Positions 1 through 6,510 of a stretch of DNA of 11,231 bases are shown in pieces (the first letter of the stretch is position 1; each line of letters starts with the position of its first letter). Source of the stretch: Boseongicola sp. SB0662_bin_57 (GTDB lineage Bacteria; Pseudomonadota; Alphaproteobacteria; Rhodobacterales; Rhodobacteraceae); the NCBI GenBank assembly GCA_009839535.1, contig VXPN01000288.1:1-11231 (forward strand). The letters run 5' to 3'. Both the position numbers and the translations under genes were made by a program. The notes beneath the pieces are model-generated. The model did not search any database, had not been told where the DNA came from, and worked only from the letters and a program-made list of their open reading frames with translations.

Positions 1-622
1 CGGGCAAGTGGATGTGGTCGGGATCAAGGCTGCCCGTGGGCACGATCTCCTCCACTTCCATCACGCAGACCTTCCCGCACATGGCGGCGGGCGGATTGAA
101 ATTGCGCGCGGTCTTCCGGAAGATCGCGTTTCCGGTCTCGTCCGCCTTCCAGGCCTTCACGATGGAGAGATCTGCAAAAATGCCCTTCTCAAGGATATAG
201 GTTTCGCCGCCGAAATCCTTGTGCTCCTTGCCCTCGGCGACCTGCGTGCCAACCCCTGTTCTCGTGTAGAAGCCGGGAATGCCGCAGCCGCCTGCGCGCA
301 TCCGCTCCGCAAGGGTGCCTTGGGGATTGAATTCGATCTCGAGCTCTCCTGACAGGTACTGCCGCATGAACTCGTCGTTTTCGCCGACATAGGAACTCAT
401 CATCTTCCTGACCTGCCGGGTCTCCAGAAGGATTCCGATCCCGAAATTGTCGACGCCGGCATTGTTCGACGCGAATGTGAGATCCTTGACCTCGCTTTCC
501 TGAATTGCCTGCAACAGCAGTTCAGGAATTCCGCAAAGGCCGAACCCTCCTGCTGCAATCAGCATGTCGTCGCGCAGGAGCCCGTCGAGCGCTTCAGTCG
601 CGTTCGCAAAGATCTTCTTCAT
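1..622 (-). CDS. scoA: 3-oxoacid (succinyl-CoA:acetoacetate) CoA-transferase subunit A, 3'-truncated by window edge
   Basis: This is the A subunit of a family I CoA-transferase (COG1788), which moves CoA from succinyl-CoA to acetoacetate or a similar 3-oxoacid in the cytoplasm, working with a B subunit. The 207 readable residues begin MKKIFANATEALDGLL. They carry the family signature GGFGLCGIPE at residues 25-34, SNNAG at 52-56, and the typical GCGIPGFYT region at 112-120. Family members are about 230-240 residues long, so roughly 25-30 C-terminal residues lie beyond the left edge, where the B subunit gene would be expected next. The start is supported by GAGGGG nine bases upstream of the ATG and by the usual family N-terminus. 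The catalytic glutamate of this family sits on the B subunit, so it is not visible here. The gene follows xylB by 55 bases on the same strand. The exact 3-oxoacid substrate (acetoacetate or 3-oxoadipate) cannot be fixed; the signature favours the SCOT/AtoD type. Confidence 0.93.
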   Translation of the reverse strand, partial: MKKIFANATEALDGLLRDDMLIAAGGFGLCGIPELLLQAIQESEVKDLTFASNNAGVDNFGIGILLETRQVRKMMSSYVGENDEFMRQYLSGELEIEFNPQGTLAERMRAGGCGIPGFYTRTGVGTQVAEGKEHKDFGGETYILEKGIFADLSIVKAWKADETGNAIFRKTARNFNPPAAMCGKVCVMEVEEIVPTGSLDPDHIHLP

Positions 623-677
623 GAATGGAATCCCCTCGATGATACCGCTGCGGTTCTGCCCCCGCGCCCGGACAAAG

Positions 678-2174
678 TCAATTGCTGCATTGCGGCACAG
701 CCGGTCCGAACATCGCGAACCGGGTTCCCGCATACAGCGCGCGGTATCGCGCCCGGTTGTCTGCATGATAGTTCGCCATGCCGGGATCCGGCTCGATCAT
801 GCACGCGATGCTGACCGGCGCACAGACCTCCTGCGGGTCACCGTCTTCGGACGCCGCCATGCCCAGACGCGCGGCGCCAAAGGCAGCGCCAGATTCGCCC
901 ACAACCGGAACGGCGAGCGGCAATCCGGAAGCGTTGGCGATCATCTGGACCCAGGACCGGGATCGCGCACCGCCGCCTATGGCATGGACAAGGCCCGGAA
1001 CAGTGCCGGCCGAACGCAGCGCATCGACGCAATCGGCAAATGCATAGGCTACGCCCTCCATCGCGGCACGCACCAGATCGTCGACTTCCGTTGCCTGGCT
1101 CATTCCAGCCAGAACGCCGCGTGCGCCGGCGTCGTTATGCGGCGTTCGCTCTCCGGAAAGATACGGCAGAAACGTGAGCGATTCACCTGCAGGTCGCGCC
1201 GGATCGATTCCTGCAACCAAGTCGGCGGGACGACGCCCGGTCACACGACCCAGCCAGTTGAGCGTGTCGGTCGCCGAAAGGATCACGCCCATCTGGTGCC
1301 AGGTTCCTGGAACTGCATGGCAGAAGGCATGAACGGCAGAGTCCACGTTGGGGGCGAACCCCTCGGTGGCGACAAACAGCACGCCGGAGGTCCCAAGCGA
1401 AACGAATCCCGTTCCCGGTGCAACCGCGCCAACGCCAGCCGCCGAAGCCGCGTTGTCGCCTCCGCCACCGGCAATCACGGGCATAGCCGCCATGCCCCAC
1501 CGGTCCGCCAGTTCAGGCCGCAACCGGCCCGCCGGTTCCGAACCCTCGACCAGGCCCGGCATGTGACCCTCCGAAAGACCCGTCGCATCCAGCAACGCGC
1601 GCGACCAGCGGCGACCGCCCACGTCCATCCAGAGCGTTCCCGCGCTGTCGGACATGTCCGAAAGATGCTCTCCCGCAAGGCACAGCCTTACGTAGTCCTT
1701 GGGCAGCAGCACTTTCGCCACCCTTTCGAAGACATCCGGCTCGTGAATCCGCACCCATTCGAGCTTGGGCGCAGTGAAGCCCGGCATGACCAGGTTGCCG
1801 CCGATGCCCGAAAAATCGGCACGCGCGCCCAGCGCGCCGCATTCCGCCTCGGACCGCCCGTCGTTCCACAGAATGCAGGGTCGCAGCACCCGATCACCCG
1901 CATCGAGAAGGGTCGCACCGTGCATTTGCCCCGAAAGACCGATGCCGCGGACCTGCGCCATCTCTTCCCTGTGTACGCTGGCCAGTTCGTCAAGGGCCTC
2001 CTTGACCGCTTCCCACCAGTGGCCAGGATCCTGCTCGGACCAGCCAGGCCTGGGACGGGACACCTTGAGTTCCGCTTGGCTCAACGCGACCGTTTCCTGC
2101 CCGGCACTCATCAGGAGCGCCTTGACACCGGAGGTTCCCAAGTCGACCCCGAGCCAATGACCAGCTGAATTCAT
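678..2174 (-). CDS. xylB: Xylulokinase (FGGY carbohydrate kinase)
   Basis: This cytoplasmic kinase phosphorylates D-xylulose to D-xylulose 5-phosphate with ATP, feeding the pentose phosphate pathway. The 498-residue product has the normal length and both FGGY domains. The N-terminal phosphate-binding loop DLGTSGVKA starts at Asp11, sugar-site motifs are GLSGQMHG (79-86) and LWNDGR (102-107), and GGGGDN ends in the likely catalytic base Asp240. ATP-domain motifs are SLGTSGV (259-265), LSGERTPHND (339-348) and IGGGARS (399-405). The start has GGGAG six bases upstream of the ATG. The gene lies 144 bases downstream of dapB and 55 bases upstream of the CoA-transferase gene. No xylose isomerase or sugar transporter gene is visible beside it, so the true sugar could be xylulose or a related ketose. 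Family assignment is firm; the substrate is inferred from overall similarity to XylB rather than to FucK or RbtK. Confidence 0.92.
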   Translation of the reverse strand: MNSAGHWLGVDLGTSGVKALLMSAGQETVALSQAELKVSRPRPGWSEQDPGHWWEAVKEALDELASVHREEMAQVRGIGLSGQMHGATLLDAGDRVLRPCILWNDGRSEAECGALGARADFSGIGGNLVMPGFTAPKLEWVRIHEPDVFERVAKVLLPKDYVRLCLAGEHLSDMSDSAGTLWMDVGGRRWSRALLDATGLSEGHMPGLVEGSEPAGRLRPELADRWGMAAMPVIAGGGGDNAASAAGVGAVAPGTGFVSLGTSGVLFVATEGFAPNVDSAVHAFCHAVPGTWHQMGVILSATDTLNWLGRVTGRRPADLVAGIDPARPAGESLTFLPYLSGERTPHNDAGARGVLAGMSQATEVDDLVRAAMEGVAYAFADCVDALRSAGTVPGLVHAIGGGARSRSWVQMIANASGLPLAVPVVGESGAAFGAARLGMAASEDGDPQEVCAPVSIACMIEPDPGMANYHADNRARYRALYAGTRFAMFGPAVPQCSN

Positions 2175-2318
2175 GCGCCACTCCCAGCCGGGTCCGGAAT
2201 GCGCTGCAAACCGACAGCGAGGCGCCGCCGTCGCTCGTCCTTGTTCCGGAAAGCCGTCACGTGCATTCGGGCATCCCGCCTCGCCAGAAACGAAATTCCT
2301 GCATCCTGCCGGCCGGGA

Positions 2319-3131
2319 TCACTTGAGCCCGAGCACATCCAGCATGTCGTAAAGCCCGGGCGACTGGTCGAGACCCCAGACGGCCGCCTTGAGCGCGCCC
2401 CGGGAATAAATGCGTCGGTCGGTCGCAAGATGACGCAGCACGATGCGCTCGCCGTCCGCGGCAAAAGTCACGTCGTGTTCGCCCACGACATCGCCGCCCC
2501 GCAACGCGGCGAAACCGATGTTCCCCCTTTGCCGGGCGCCCGTCATGCCGTCCCGGCCCCGATCGGCAACGCCTTGCAAGGAAACGCCACGGCTCTCCGC
2601 CGCAGCCTCGCCCAGCATGAGCGCCGTGCCAGAAGGCGCATCCACCTTGTGCCTGTGGTGTGTCTCGACAATCTCGATGTCGAAATCCTCGTCGAGCGCC
2701 GCAGCCACCTTGCGCGTAAGTTGCACAAGGAGATTGACGCCGAGGCTCATGTTGCCTGCCCGAATGACGGTTGCGTGCCTGGCTGCGGCATCGATCCTCT
2801 TCAGGTCGCCTTTCGAAAGGCCTGTCGTGCCAATCACGTGCACGCATCTGGCCTGTGCCGCGAGTTCGGAAAGGGCGACCGTCGCCTCTGGCGCCGTGAA
2901 GTCAATCACCACCCGGGCGTTCACGACCGCCTCGACAGGATCATCGGTGACGGTCACGCCAAGGGCGGACTTTCCCATGGCCTCCCCCGCATCCGCTCCG
3001 ATCCAGTCATGCCCAGGCCGTTCGGTGGCGCCTGCCAGGCCTAACGTGTTCGAGTCCAGCACCTCTTCCAGAATCATCTGGCCCATCCGGCCTGAAACGC
3101 CCGCAATGACAACACCTGGAAGTTCCGTCAT
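2319..3131 (-). CDS. dapB: 4-hydroxy-tetrahydrodipicolinate reductase
   Basis: This enzyme reduces the dehydrated form of 4-hydroxy-tetrahydrodipicolinate to tetrahydrodipicolinate with NAD(P)H, the second committed step of the diaminopimelate/lysine pathway that also supplies peptidoglycan. The 270-residue product has the Rossmann dinucleotide-binding motif GVSGRMG (11-17) and the cofactor-site motif GTTGL (101-105). It also has the hallmark ETHHRHKVDAPSGTA (156-170), which supplies the catalytic His158/His159 region and Lys162, and the substrate-binding SGT. The reading frame stays open far upstream, but the ATG at 3131 gives the family N-terminus (MTELPGVVIAGVSGRMG) and has a good GGGAGG six bases upstream, so the longer form is rejected. 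It is divergent from rbfA, with only 69 bases between the two starts, so their promoters must be close or overlapping. Downstream on the same strand lies xylB. Confidence 0.96.
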   Translation of the reverse strand: MTELPGVVIAGVSGRMGQMILEEVLDSNTLGLAGATERPGHDWIGADAGEAMGKSALGVTVTDDPVEAVVNARVVIDFTAPEATVALSELAAQARCVHVIGTTGLSKGDLKRIDAAARHATVIRAGNMSLGVNLLVQLTRKVAAALDEDFDIEIVETHHRHKVDAPSGTALMLGEAAAESRGVSLQGVADRGRDGMTGARQRGNIGFAALRGGDVVGEHDVTFAADGERIVLRHLATDRRIYSRGALKAAVWGLDQSPGLYDMLDVLGLK

Positions 3132-3164
3132 GTCCAGCCTCCCTTTCCCGATCTCCTTACGCGC

Positions 3165-3193
3165 TTGCCCACCGGCTCGCCAGCATTTAGATG
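3165..3193 (+). promoter_or_regulatory. Putative sigma-70 promoter of rbfA
   Basis: TTGCCC (3165-3170) is followed by a 17-base spacer and TAGATG (3188-3193), a reasonable alphaproteobacterial housekeeping promoter. Transcription would begin about seven bases later, near 3200, essentially at the rbfA ATG, giving a leaderless mRNA. This would explain the missing ribosome binding site. It is inferred from sequence pattern only. Confidence 0.45.
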
Positions 3194-3200
3194 CGGGGAC

Positions 3201-3599
3201 ATGCCGCGTTCCCGCCTTCATGACGGCCCAGGTCCGTCCCAGCGCCAGCTCAGAGTCGCGGAACTGATCCGGCGACGCCTCTCCGACGTCCTGATCCAGG
3301 GCGATGTCCACGACCCGGCACTCAATTCCATGTCGATCACCGTGGGCGAAGTCACCTGTTCTCCGGATCTCAAGGTGGCGACCGCCTACATACTGCCCTT
3401 GGGCGGAAACAACCGGGACGAGGCGCTGGACGCCCTTCGTCGAAATCGCTCCGACATCAGGCGCATCGTCTGCGGAAGCCTCCAGCTCAAGTTCTCGCCG
3501 GAAATCCGGTTCCGCATTGACGAGACTTTCGACCGCCTTGATGACACTCGTGCCATGTTCGCCAATGAAAACGTTCGCCGCGATCTTGACGCTGACTAA
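3201..3599 (+). CDS. rbfA: 30S ribosome-binding factor A
   Basis: RbfA is a small KH-fold protein that binds the immature 30S subunit and helps 16S rRNA 5'-end maturation, especially in the cold. The 132-residue product starts MPRSRLHDGPGPSQRQLRVA and has the family blocks VAELIRRRLSDVL (19-31), DPALNSMSITVGEV (38-51), SPDLKVATAYILPLGG (54-69) and FRIDETFDRLDDTRA (104-118). The DPALNSMSITV form and the N-terminal GPSQRQLRV look alphaproteobacterial. I prefer the ATG at 3201 over an in-frame TTG at 3165 because it matches the family N-terminus and because the TTG falls in a likely -35 box. No Shine-Dalgarno precedes it at a usable distance, and the predicted transcription start is almost on the ATG. 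The last 35 bases overlap the start of the DUF2233 gene in another frame. Confidence 0.94.
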   Translation: MPRSRLHDGPGPSQRQLRVAELIRRRLSDVLIQGDVHDPALNSMSITVGEVTCSPDLKVATAYILPLGGNNRDEALDALRRNRSDIRRIVCGSLQLKFSPEIRFRIDETFDRLDDTRAMFANENVRRDLDAD

Positions 3600-4296
3600 C
3601 GCCGCGCTGGGCACAAGCGTCCTCGCCGCAAACTGCTGGAGCCCGACCTTCGAGAACGTGCCGTTCACGGCCTGCGAGATCGATCCGGCGGAGGAGGACG
3701 TCCGGCTGTTTCTGAAGGATGCTGACGGCAGGCTCTTCGGCAGCTTTGACAACGTTGCGGTACATGTCGGCACCCAGGGCCGTCACCTGGTCCTGGCCAT
3801 GAATGGCGGCATGTATCACCCGGACCGGAACCCGGTCGGTCTGTATGTCGAGGACGGGAAGGAATTCGCGCCGATCGTCACCAGTGACGGGCCCGGAAAC
3901 TTCGGGCTCCTTCCGAACGGCGTTCTCTGCCTGAACGAAGGCGCTGCAGGCATCGTCGAGTCCCGCAGCTTTGTCCGATCCGGGGCCTCCTGCAGCTTTG
4001 CCACCCAGTCCGGCCCCATGCTGGTCATCGACGGACAGCTTCATCCTCGCTTCCTGGCCGACTCGCCATCCCGCTTCGTCCGCAACGGAATCGGGGTGAC
4101 GGAAGGCGGGCGCATCGTGGCCGCGATCTCGGACCGGCCCGTCAACTTTCACCGCTTTGCCCGACTGTTCCGTGACTTGTTCAAGACCCCTGACGCGCTC
4201 TTTCTTGACGGCAAGGTCTCCCGCCTGTACGCGCCGATGATCGGGCGCCACGATTACGGCTTGCCCATGGGGCCGATCCTGGGCGTCGTGAGGTAG
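3565..4296 (+). CDS. Secreted phosphodiester glycosidase family protein (DUF2233/NAGPA domain)
   Basis: The 243-residue product starts with a signal peptide: MKT, then a hydrophobic stretch to about residue 20, with likely cleavage near LAA at 20-22. It is therefore predicted to be exported to the periplasm. The remainder matches the DUF2233/NAGPA fold (phosphodiester glycosidase family, named after the mammalian uncovering enzyme). Typical blocks are LAMNGGMYHPDRNPVGL (77-93), FGLLPNGVLC (113-122), ATQSGPMLVIDG (146-157), RNGIGVTEGGRIVAAIS (173-189) and PDALFLDGKVSRLY (209-222). The bacterial substrate is not known to me. The start overlaps the rbfA end by 35 bases, suggesting co-transcription and coupled translation. 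A second in-frame ATG at 3541 would add eight residues and weaken the signal peptide, so it is less likely. A secreted enzyme between rbfA and truB is odd by function, though I recall this order in Rhodobacterales. Confidence 0.85.
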   Translation: MKTFAAILTLTNAALGTSVLAANCWSPTFENVPFTACEIDPAEEDVRLFLKDADGRLFGSFDNVAVHVGTQGRHLVLAMNGGMYHPDRNPVGLYVEDGKEFAPIVTSDGPGNFGLLPNGVLCLNEGAAGIVESRSFVRSGASCSFATQSGPMLVIDGQLHPRFLADSPSRFVRNGIGVTEGGRIVAAISDRPVNFHRFARLFRDLFKTPDALFLDGKVSRLYAPMIGRHDYGLPMGPILGVVR

Positions 4297-4321
4297 GCGC
4301 CGCCGCAACGGGGTCGCCGGA

Positions 4322-4353
4322 ACGGTTTCGTCGCAAGGGAAGCAACCGTCTTT
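4322..4353 (+). terminator. Weak terminator-like hairpin after the DUF2233 gene
   Basis: ACGGTT (4322-4327) and AACCGT (4344-4349) form a six-base-pair stem with a 16-base loop, followed by CTTT. It lies 25 bases past the stop of the DUF2233 gene. The large loop and short T run make this weak. The rest of the 180-base gap before truB shows only the candidate promoter described separately. Confidence 0.25.
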
Positions 4354-4421
4354 CCACGCCCGAACGGACAACCCGGCATGTCCGCCGGAGGCGGTGCATG
4401 GCCTCGCCATCGTCGCATCCA

Positions 4422-4450
4422 TTGACAGCCGCGCCTCTTCGGGGCTAGCA
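4422..4450 (+). promoter_or_regulatory. Putative sigma-70 promoter of truB
   Basis: A consensus TTGACA (4422-4427) is separated by 17 bases from CTAGCA (4445-4450). A transcript starting near 4457 would have a leader of about 20 bases containing the ribosome binding site AAGGA (4466-4470) ahead of the truB ATG. The gap of 180 bases from the preceding gene also favours a separate promoter here. Confidence 0.5.
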
Positions 4451-4476
4451 CCCTGCCCTCTCGGAAAGGAACCCAG

Positions 4477-5382
4477 ATGGCACGGAGAAAGAGGGGGCGT
4501 GACATCTCCGGCTGGCTTCCGGTGGACAAGCCTCCCGGACCGACGTCGACGGCCGTGGTCAACAAGGCCAGATGGGCGCTCGATGCAAGGAAGGCCGGTC
4601 ACGCGGGCACGCTCGACCCGGCGGCCTCCGGCCTGCTCGCCGTGGCGCTCGGCGAAGCCACGAAGACCATTCCCTATGTCACCGACGCATCAAAGGCCTA
4701 CAAGTTCACGATACGCCTTGGCCAGGCAACTGACACGGATGACGCGGAAGGTGAGGTCATCGCCATTTCTGACGTGCGACCTGGCGACGAGGCCTTGCGG
4801 GCCGCACTTGCGGCGCTTGAAGGCGACATAGAGCAGGTTCCGCCCGCGTATTCCGCAATCAAGATTGACGGGAAACGCGCGTATGACCGGGCCAGGGCCG
4901 GCGAGGAGGTGCAGGTCGCGCCAAGACCCGTCCATGTCGAAAGCCTCAGCCTCGTCGATCGGCCCGACCCCGACCATGTCACCCTCGAAATGGTCAGCGG
5001 CAAGGGCGTGTACGTACGCTCCGTCGCGCGCGATCTCGGCCACGCGCTCGGCACCGAGGCTCACGTTGTCCGGCTGCGCCGCACGTGGTCCGGACCCTTT
5101 CATGTCAGCCACGCGGTCGCGTTCGACCGGATCGAGGCGCTGGCCCGGACCCCGGAGATTGACGAACTCATCCTTCCGCTCGAAACCGGCCTTGCGAATC
5201 TGGCGCAGGTCCAGGTCTCGGAGGAAGCGGCCGCCCGCATACGCAACGGCAGTCCCGGACCGGCCATCGCCTCCGATGCCGCTTTCGGCGAAAGATGCTG
5301 GGCGGCACATCGGGGAAATCCGGTTGCCGTCGGCACCTACATGTCAGGCGAGTTTCATCCTGAGCGGGTGTTCCGGCCATGA
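4477..5382 (+). CDS. truB: tRNA pseudouridine(55) synthase
   Basis: TruB converts uridine 55 in the T-loop of tRNAs to pseudouridine. The 301-residue product has the family length. It shows the opening SGWLPVDKPPGPTS (11-24), the catalytic motif GHAGTLDPAASGLL (41-54) with the nucleophile Asp47, SKAYKF with the conserved Tyr at 72-77, PPAYSAIKIDGKRAYDRAR (122-140), and KGVYVRSVARDLG (176-188). The start is supported by AAGGA six to seven bases upstream and a good promoter candidate before it. It ends in an ATGA overlap with the DUF1643 gene, so the two are probably translationally coupled. Assignment is secure; nothing is missing from the catalytic core. Confidence 0.96.
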   Translation: MARRKRGRDISGWLPVDKPPGPTSTAVVNKARWALDARKAGHAGTLDPAASGLLAVALGEATKTIPYVTDASKAYKFTIRLGQATDTDDAEGEVIAISDVRPGDEALRAALAALEGDIEQVPPAYSAIKIDGKRAYDRARAGEEVQVAPRPVHVESLSLVDRPDPDHVTLEMVSGKGVYVRSVARDLGHALGTEAHVVRLRRTWSGPFHVSHAVAFDRIEALARTPEIDELILPLETGLANLAQVQVSEEAAARIRNGSPGPAIASDAAFGERCWAAHRGNPVAVGTYMSGEFHPERVFRP

Positions 5383-5960
5383 ATCTCGTAACGCGACGCC
5401 ACGACGACGGAAATCGGGCCAGCGAAGCGGTCTATTCGGCGTGCAAGAGGTACCGCTATTCGCTGACGCGCATCTGGAACCACGACGACCGCCGTCTTCT
5501 CTACATCATGCTGAATCCGTCGACGGCAACCGAGCGTGCGAACGATCCCACTGTCGAGCGTTGCGAGCGGCGCGCCCACATGCTTGGCTACGGCGGGTTC
5601 CGGGTCTGCAACCTGTTTGCCCTCCGCGAAACCGATCCGTCGCGGCTCAAGCGCGCACCCATGCCCGAAGGACCGGACAACAGGGCGCAGATTCTTGCCG
5701 CCGTTGACTGGGCTGACGACGTCCTTTGCGCCTGGGGAAATCACGGCGCACATCGCAGGCAGGGACTGTCCGTGCTCGAACTCCTCTCCGCGTCGTCGAA
5801 GCCCATGCTTGCCCTTGGCGTGACCGGCTCCGGGCATCCTCGGCATCCACTCTATGTCCCCTACCGGTCACGGCCCGGGCCGTGGCGTGAACATGCTGGT
5901 TCAGGATCGGGAGCTTCGCGAAAGTCCGATCCCTTTCGCGACAGACGGAAAGGTCCCTGA
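5379..5960 (+). CDS. DUF1643 domain-containing protein, function unknown
   Basis: The 193-residue product matches the DUF1643 family: YRYSLTRIW (25-33), MLNPSTATERANDPTVERC (44-62), VCNLFALRETDP (76-87), AWGNHG (118-123) and the closing GHPRHPLYVPYRSRPGPW (152-169). Conserved polar residues in NPST, NDPT and GNHG suggest an enzyme or nucleotide-binding fold, but no activity is established to my knowledge. Family members usually end close to the last block. Here about 24 extra residues rich in Gly, Ser, Arg and Lys follow, and the DNA coding for them contains strong inverted repeats, so that tail may reflect RNA structure rather than protein function. The ATG overlaps the truB stop by four bases, implying translational coupling. 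It is followed by rpsO after 140 bases. Confidence 0.82.
   Translation: MNLVTRRHDDGNRASEAVYSACKRYRYSLTRIWNHDDRRLLYIMLNPSTATERANDPTVERCERRAHMLGYGGFRVCNLFALRETDPSRLKRAPMPEGPDNRAQILAAVDWADDVLCAWGNHGAHRRQGLSVLELLSASSKPMLALGVTGSGHPRHPLYVPYRSRPGPWREHAGSGSGASRKSDPFRDRRKGP
5869..5884. repeat. 16-bp perfect palindrome inside the DUF1643 gene
   Basis: CACGGCCCGGGCCGTG is a perfect palindrome at the end of the conserved part of the DUF1643 coding sequence. It could be a protein binding site or part of an RNA structure. It is the first of three inverted repeats within 125 bases. Confidence 0.6.
5916..5941 (+). repeat. Perfect 9-bp inverted repeat (hairpin) near the DUF1643 3' end
   Basis: TCGCGAAAG (5916-5924) and CTTTCGCGA (5933-5941) pair perfectly around an eight-base loop. 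It lies within the variable tail of the DUF1643 gene, 19 bases before its stop. No T tract follows directly, so it is more like an RNA processing or stabilising stem than an intrinsic terminator. Confidence 0.6.
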
Positions 5961-5971
5961 ATCCTGGGCGG

Positions 5972-6003
5972 CTTCGCGACCGCTGCGTGAAGAAAGCCCT
6001 TTT
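5972..6003 (+). terminator. Possible terminator between the DUF1643 gene and rpsO
   Basis: CTTCGCG (5972-5978) pairs with CGTGAAG (5986-5992), seven base pairs including one G-U, around a seven-base loop. It is followed after seven bases by TTTT (6000-6003). This could end the truB-DUF1643 transcript. The spacing between stem and T run is longer than ideal, and the T run overlaps the candidate -35 box of rpsO. Confidence 0.35.
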
Positions 6004-6027
6004 CATCCTCGGTGGCGCCGACTATAT
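6000..6027 (+). promoter_or_regulatory. Putative promoter of rpsO
   Basis: CTATAT (6022-6027) is a good -10 box. TTTTCA (6000-6005), 16 bases upstream, is a modest -35. A transcript starting near 6034 would have a leader of about 67 bases, room for the S15 autoregulatory fold known in other bacteria, though I did not identify such a fold here. The remaining gap sequence shows nothing else. Confidence 0.45.
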
Positions 6028-6100
6028 GCGCGCATCCGACCTCCACGGGCCCTGCTGGACGACATCCCGGCTTGCGCCATGACCCGAAAAGGAGACCCCG

Positions 6101-6370
6101 ATGTCGATCACCGCTGAAGAGAAGGCGCGTGTCATCAAGGAATATGGCACGAAAGAGGGCGACACCGGATCGCCCGAGGTTCAGGTTGCCATCTTGTCGT
6201 CACGGATCGCGACCCTGACCGAGCATTTCAAGACCCACAAGAAGGACAACCATTCGCGCCGCGGACTCCTGAAACTTGTCGCGCAGCGCCGAAAGCTCCT
6301 GGACTACGTGAAGCGCAAGGACGAGTCGCGCTACCTGGACCTCATCCGGCGGCTTGGCCTTCGCCGCTGA
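6101..6370 (+). CDS. rpsO: 30S ribosomal protein S15
   Basis: S15 binds 16S rRNA directly as an early step in assembly of the 30S platform and forms bridge contacts with the 50S subunit. The 89-residue product has the exact family length and the motifs GDTGSPEVQVAILSSRI (20-36), HKKDNHSRRGLL (46-57) and the basic C-terminus IRRLGLRR. AAGGAG six bases before the ATG (6089-6094) is a strong ribosome binding site. In many bacteria, including many Alphaproteobacteria, pnp follows rpsO; here a DUF3775 gene follows instead. Regulation by S15 binding to its own leader is known in E. coli but cannot be shown from this sequence. Confidence 0.97.
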   Translation: MSITAEEKARVIKEYGTKEGDTGSPEVQVAILSSRIATLTEHFKTHKKDNHSRRGLLKLVAQRRKLLDYVKRKDESRYLDLIRRLGLRR

Positions 6371-6401
6371 CGCAACGTTGCAGCACGGAATTTGCGGCAC
6401 C

Positions 6402-6419
6402 GCGGCACGTGTATGCCGC
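6402..6419 (+). repeat. Short hairpin after rpsO
   Basis: GCGGCA (6402-6407) and TGCCGC (6414-6419) form a perfect six-base-pair stem with loop CGTGTA, 31 bases past the rpsO stop. The same GCGGCAC stretch also occurs just upstream at 6394-6400, which would allow an alternative pairing. No T tract follows, so it is at best a weak terminator or mRNA 3'-end stabiliser. Confidence 0.35.
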
Positions 6420-6510
6420 TACATTCGCCACGCCTGAACTTTCCTGAATCGAGGCATTCACAATCGCCCGGATGCTTGGCAATCTGGAAGCAACTCCGGA
6501 GGCCGTCCCC

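Noticed and set aside
564..2168. A 534-codon plus-strand ORF opposite xylB
   Set aside because: Its translation is rich in Arg, His and Pro with no family motifs, while the minus strand encodes a complete xylulokinase. It is a shadow caused by high GC content.
2171..2464. Minus-strand ORF ending in an ATGA overlap with xylB, including a 31-codon form starting MHVTAFRNKDERRRR
   Set aside because: The longer form lies over dapB, and the short form has no clear ribosome binding site and no recognisable similarity. The ATGA overlap alone is too weak, so the 144-base dapB-xylB gap is left without a gene.
3132..3773. N-terminal extension of dapB of 214 codons in frame
   Set aside because: It overlaps rbfA and the DUF2233 gene on the other strand and lacks family features. 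The ATG at 3131 has a strong ribosome binding site and the expected DapB N-terminus.
6079..6117. A 12-codon upstream ORF overlapping the rpsO start
   Set aside because: It has no ribosome binding site at a usable distance of its own, and its sequence simply runs through the rpsO Shine-Dalgarno. It is likely chance.
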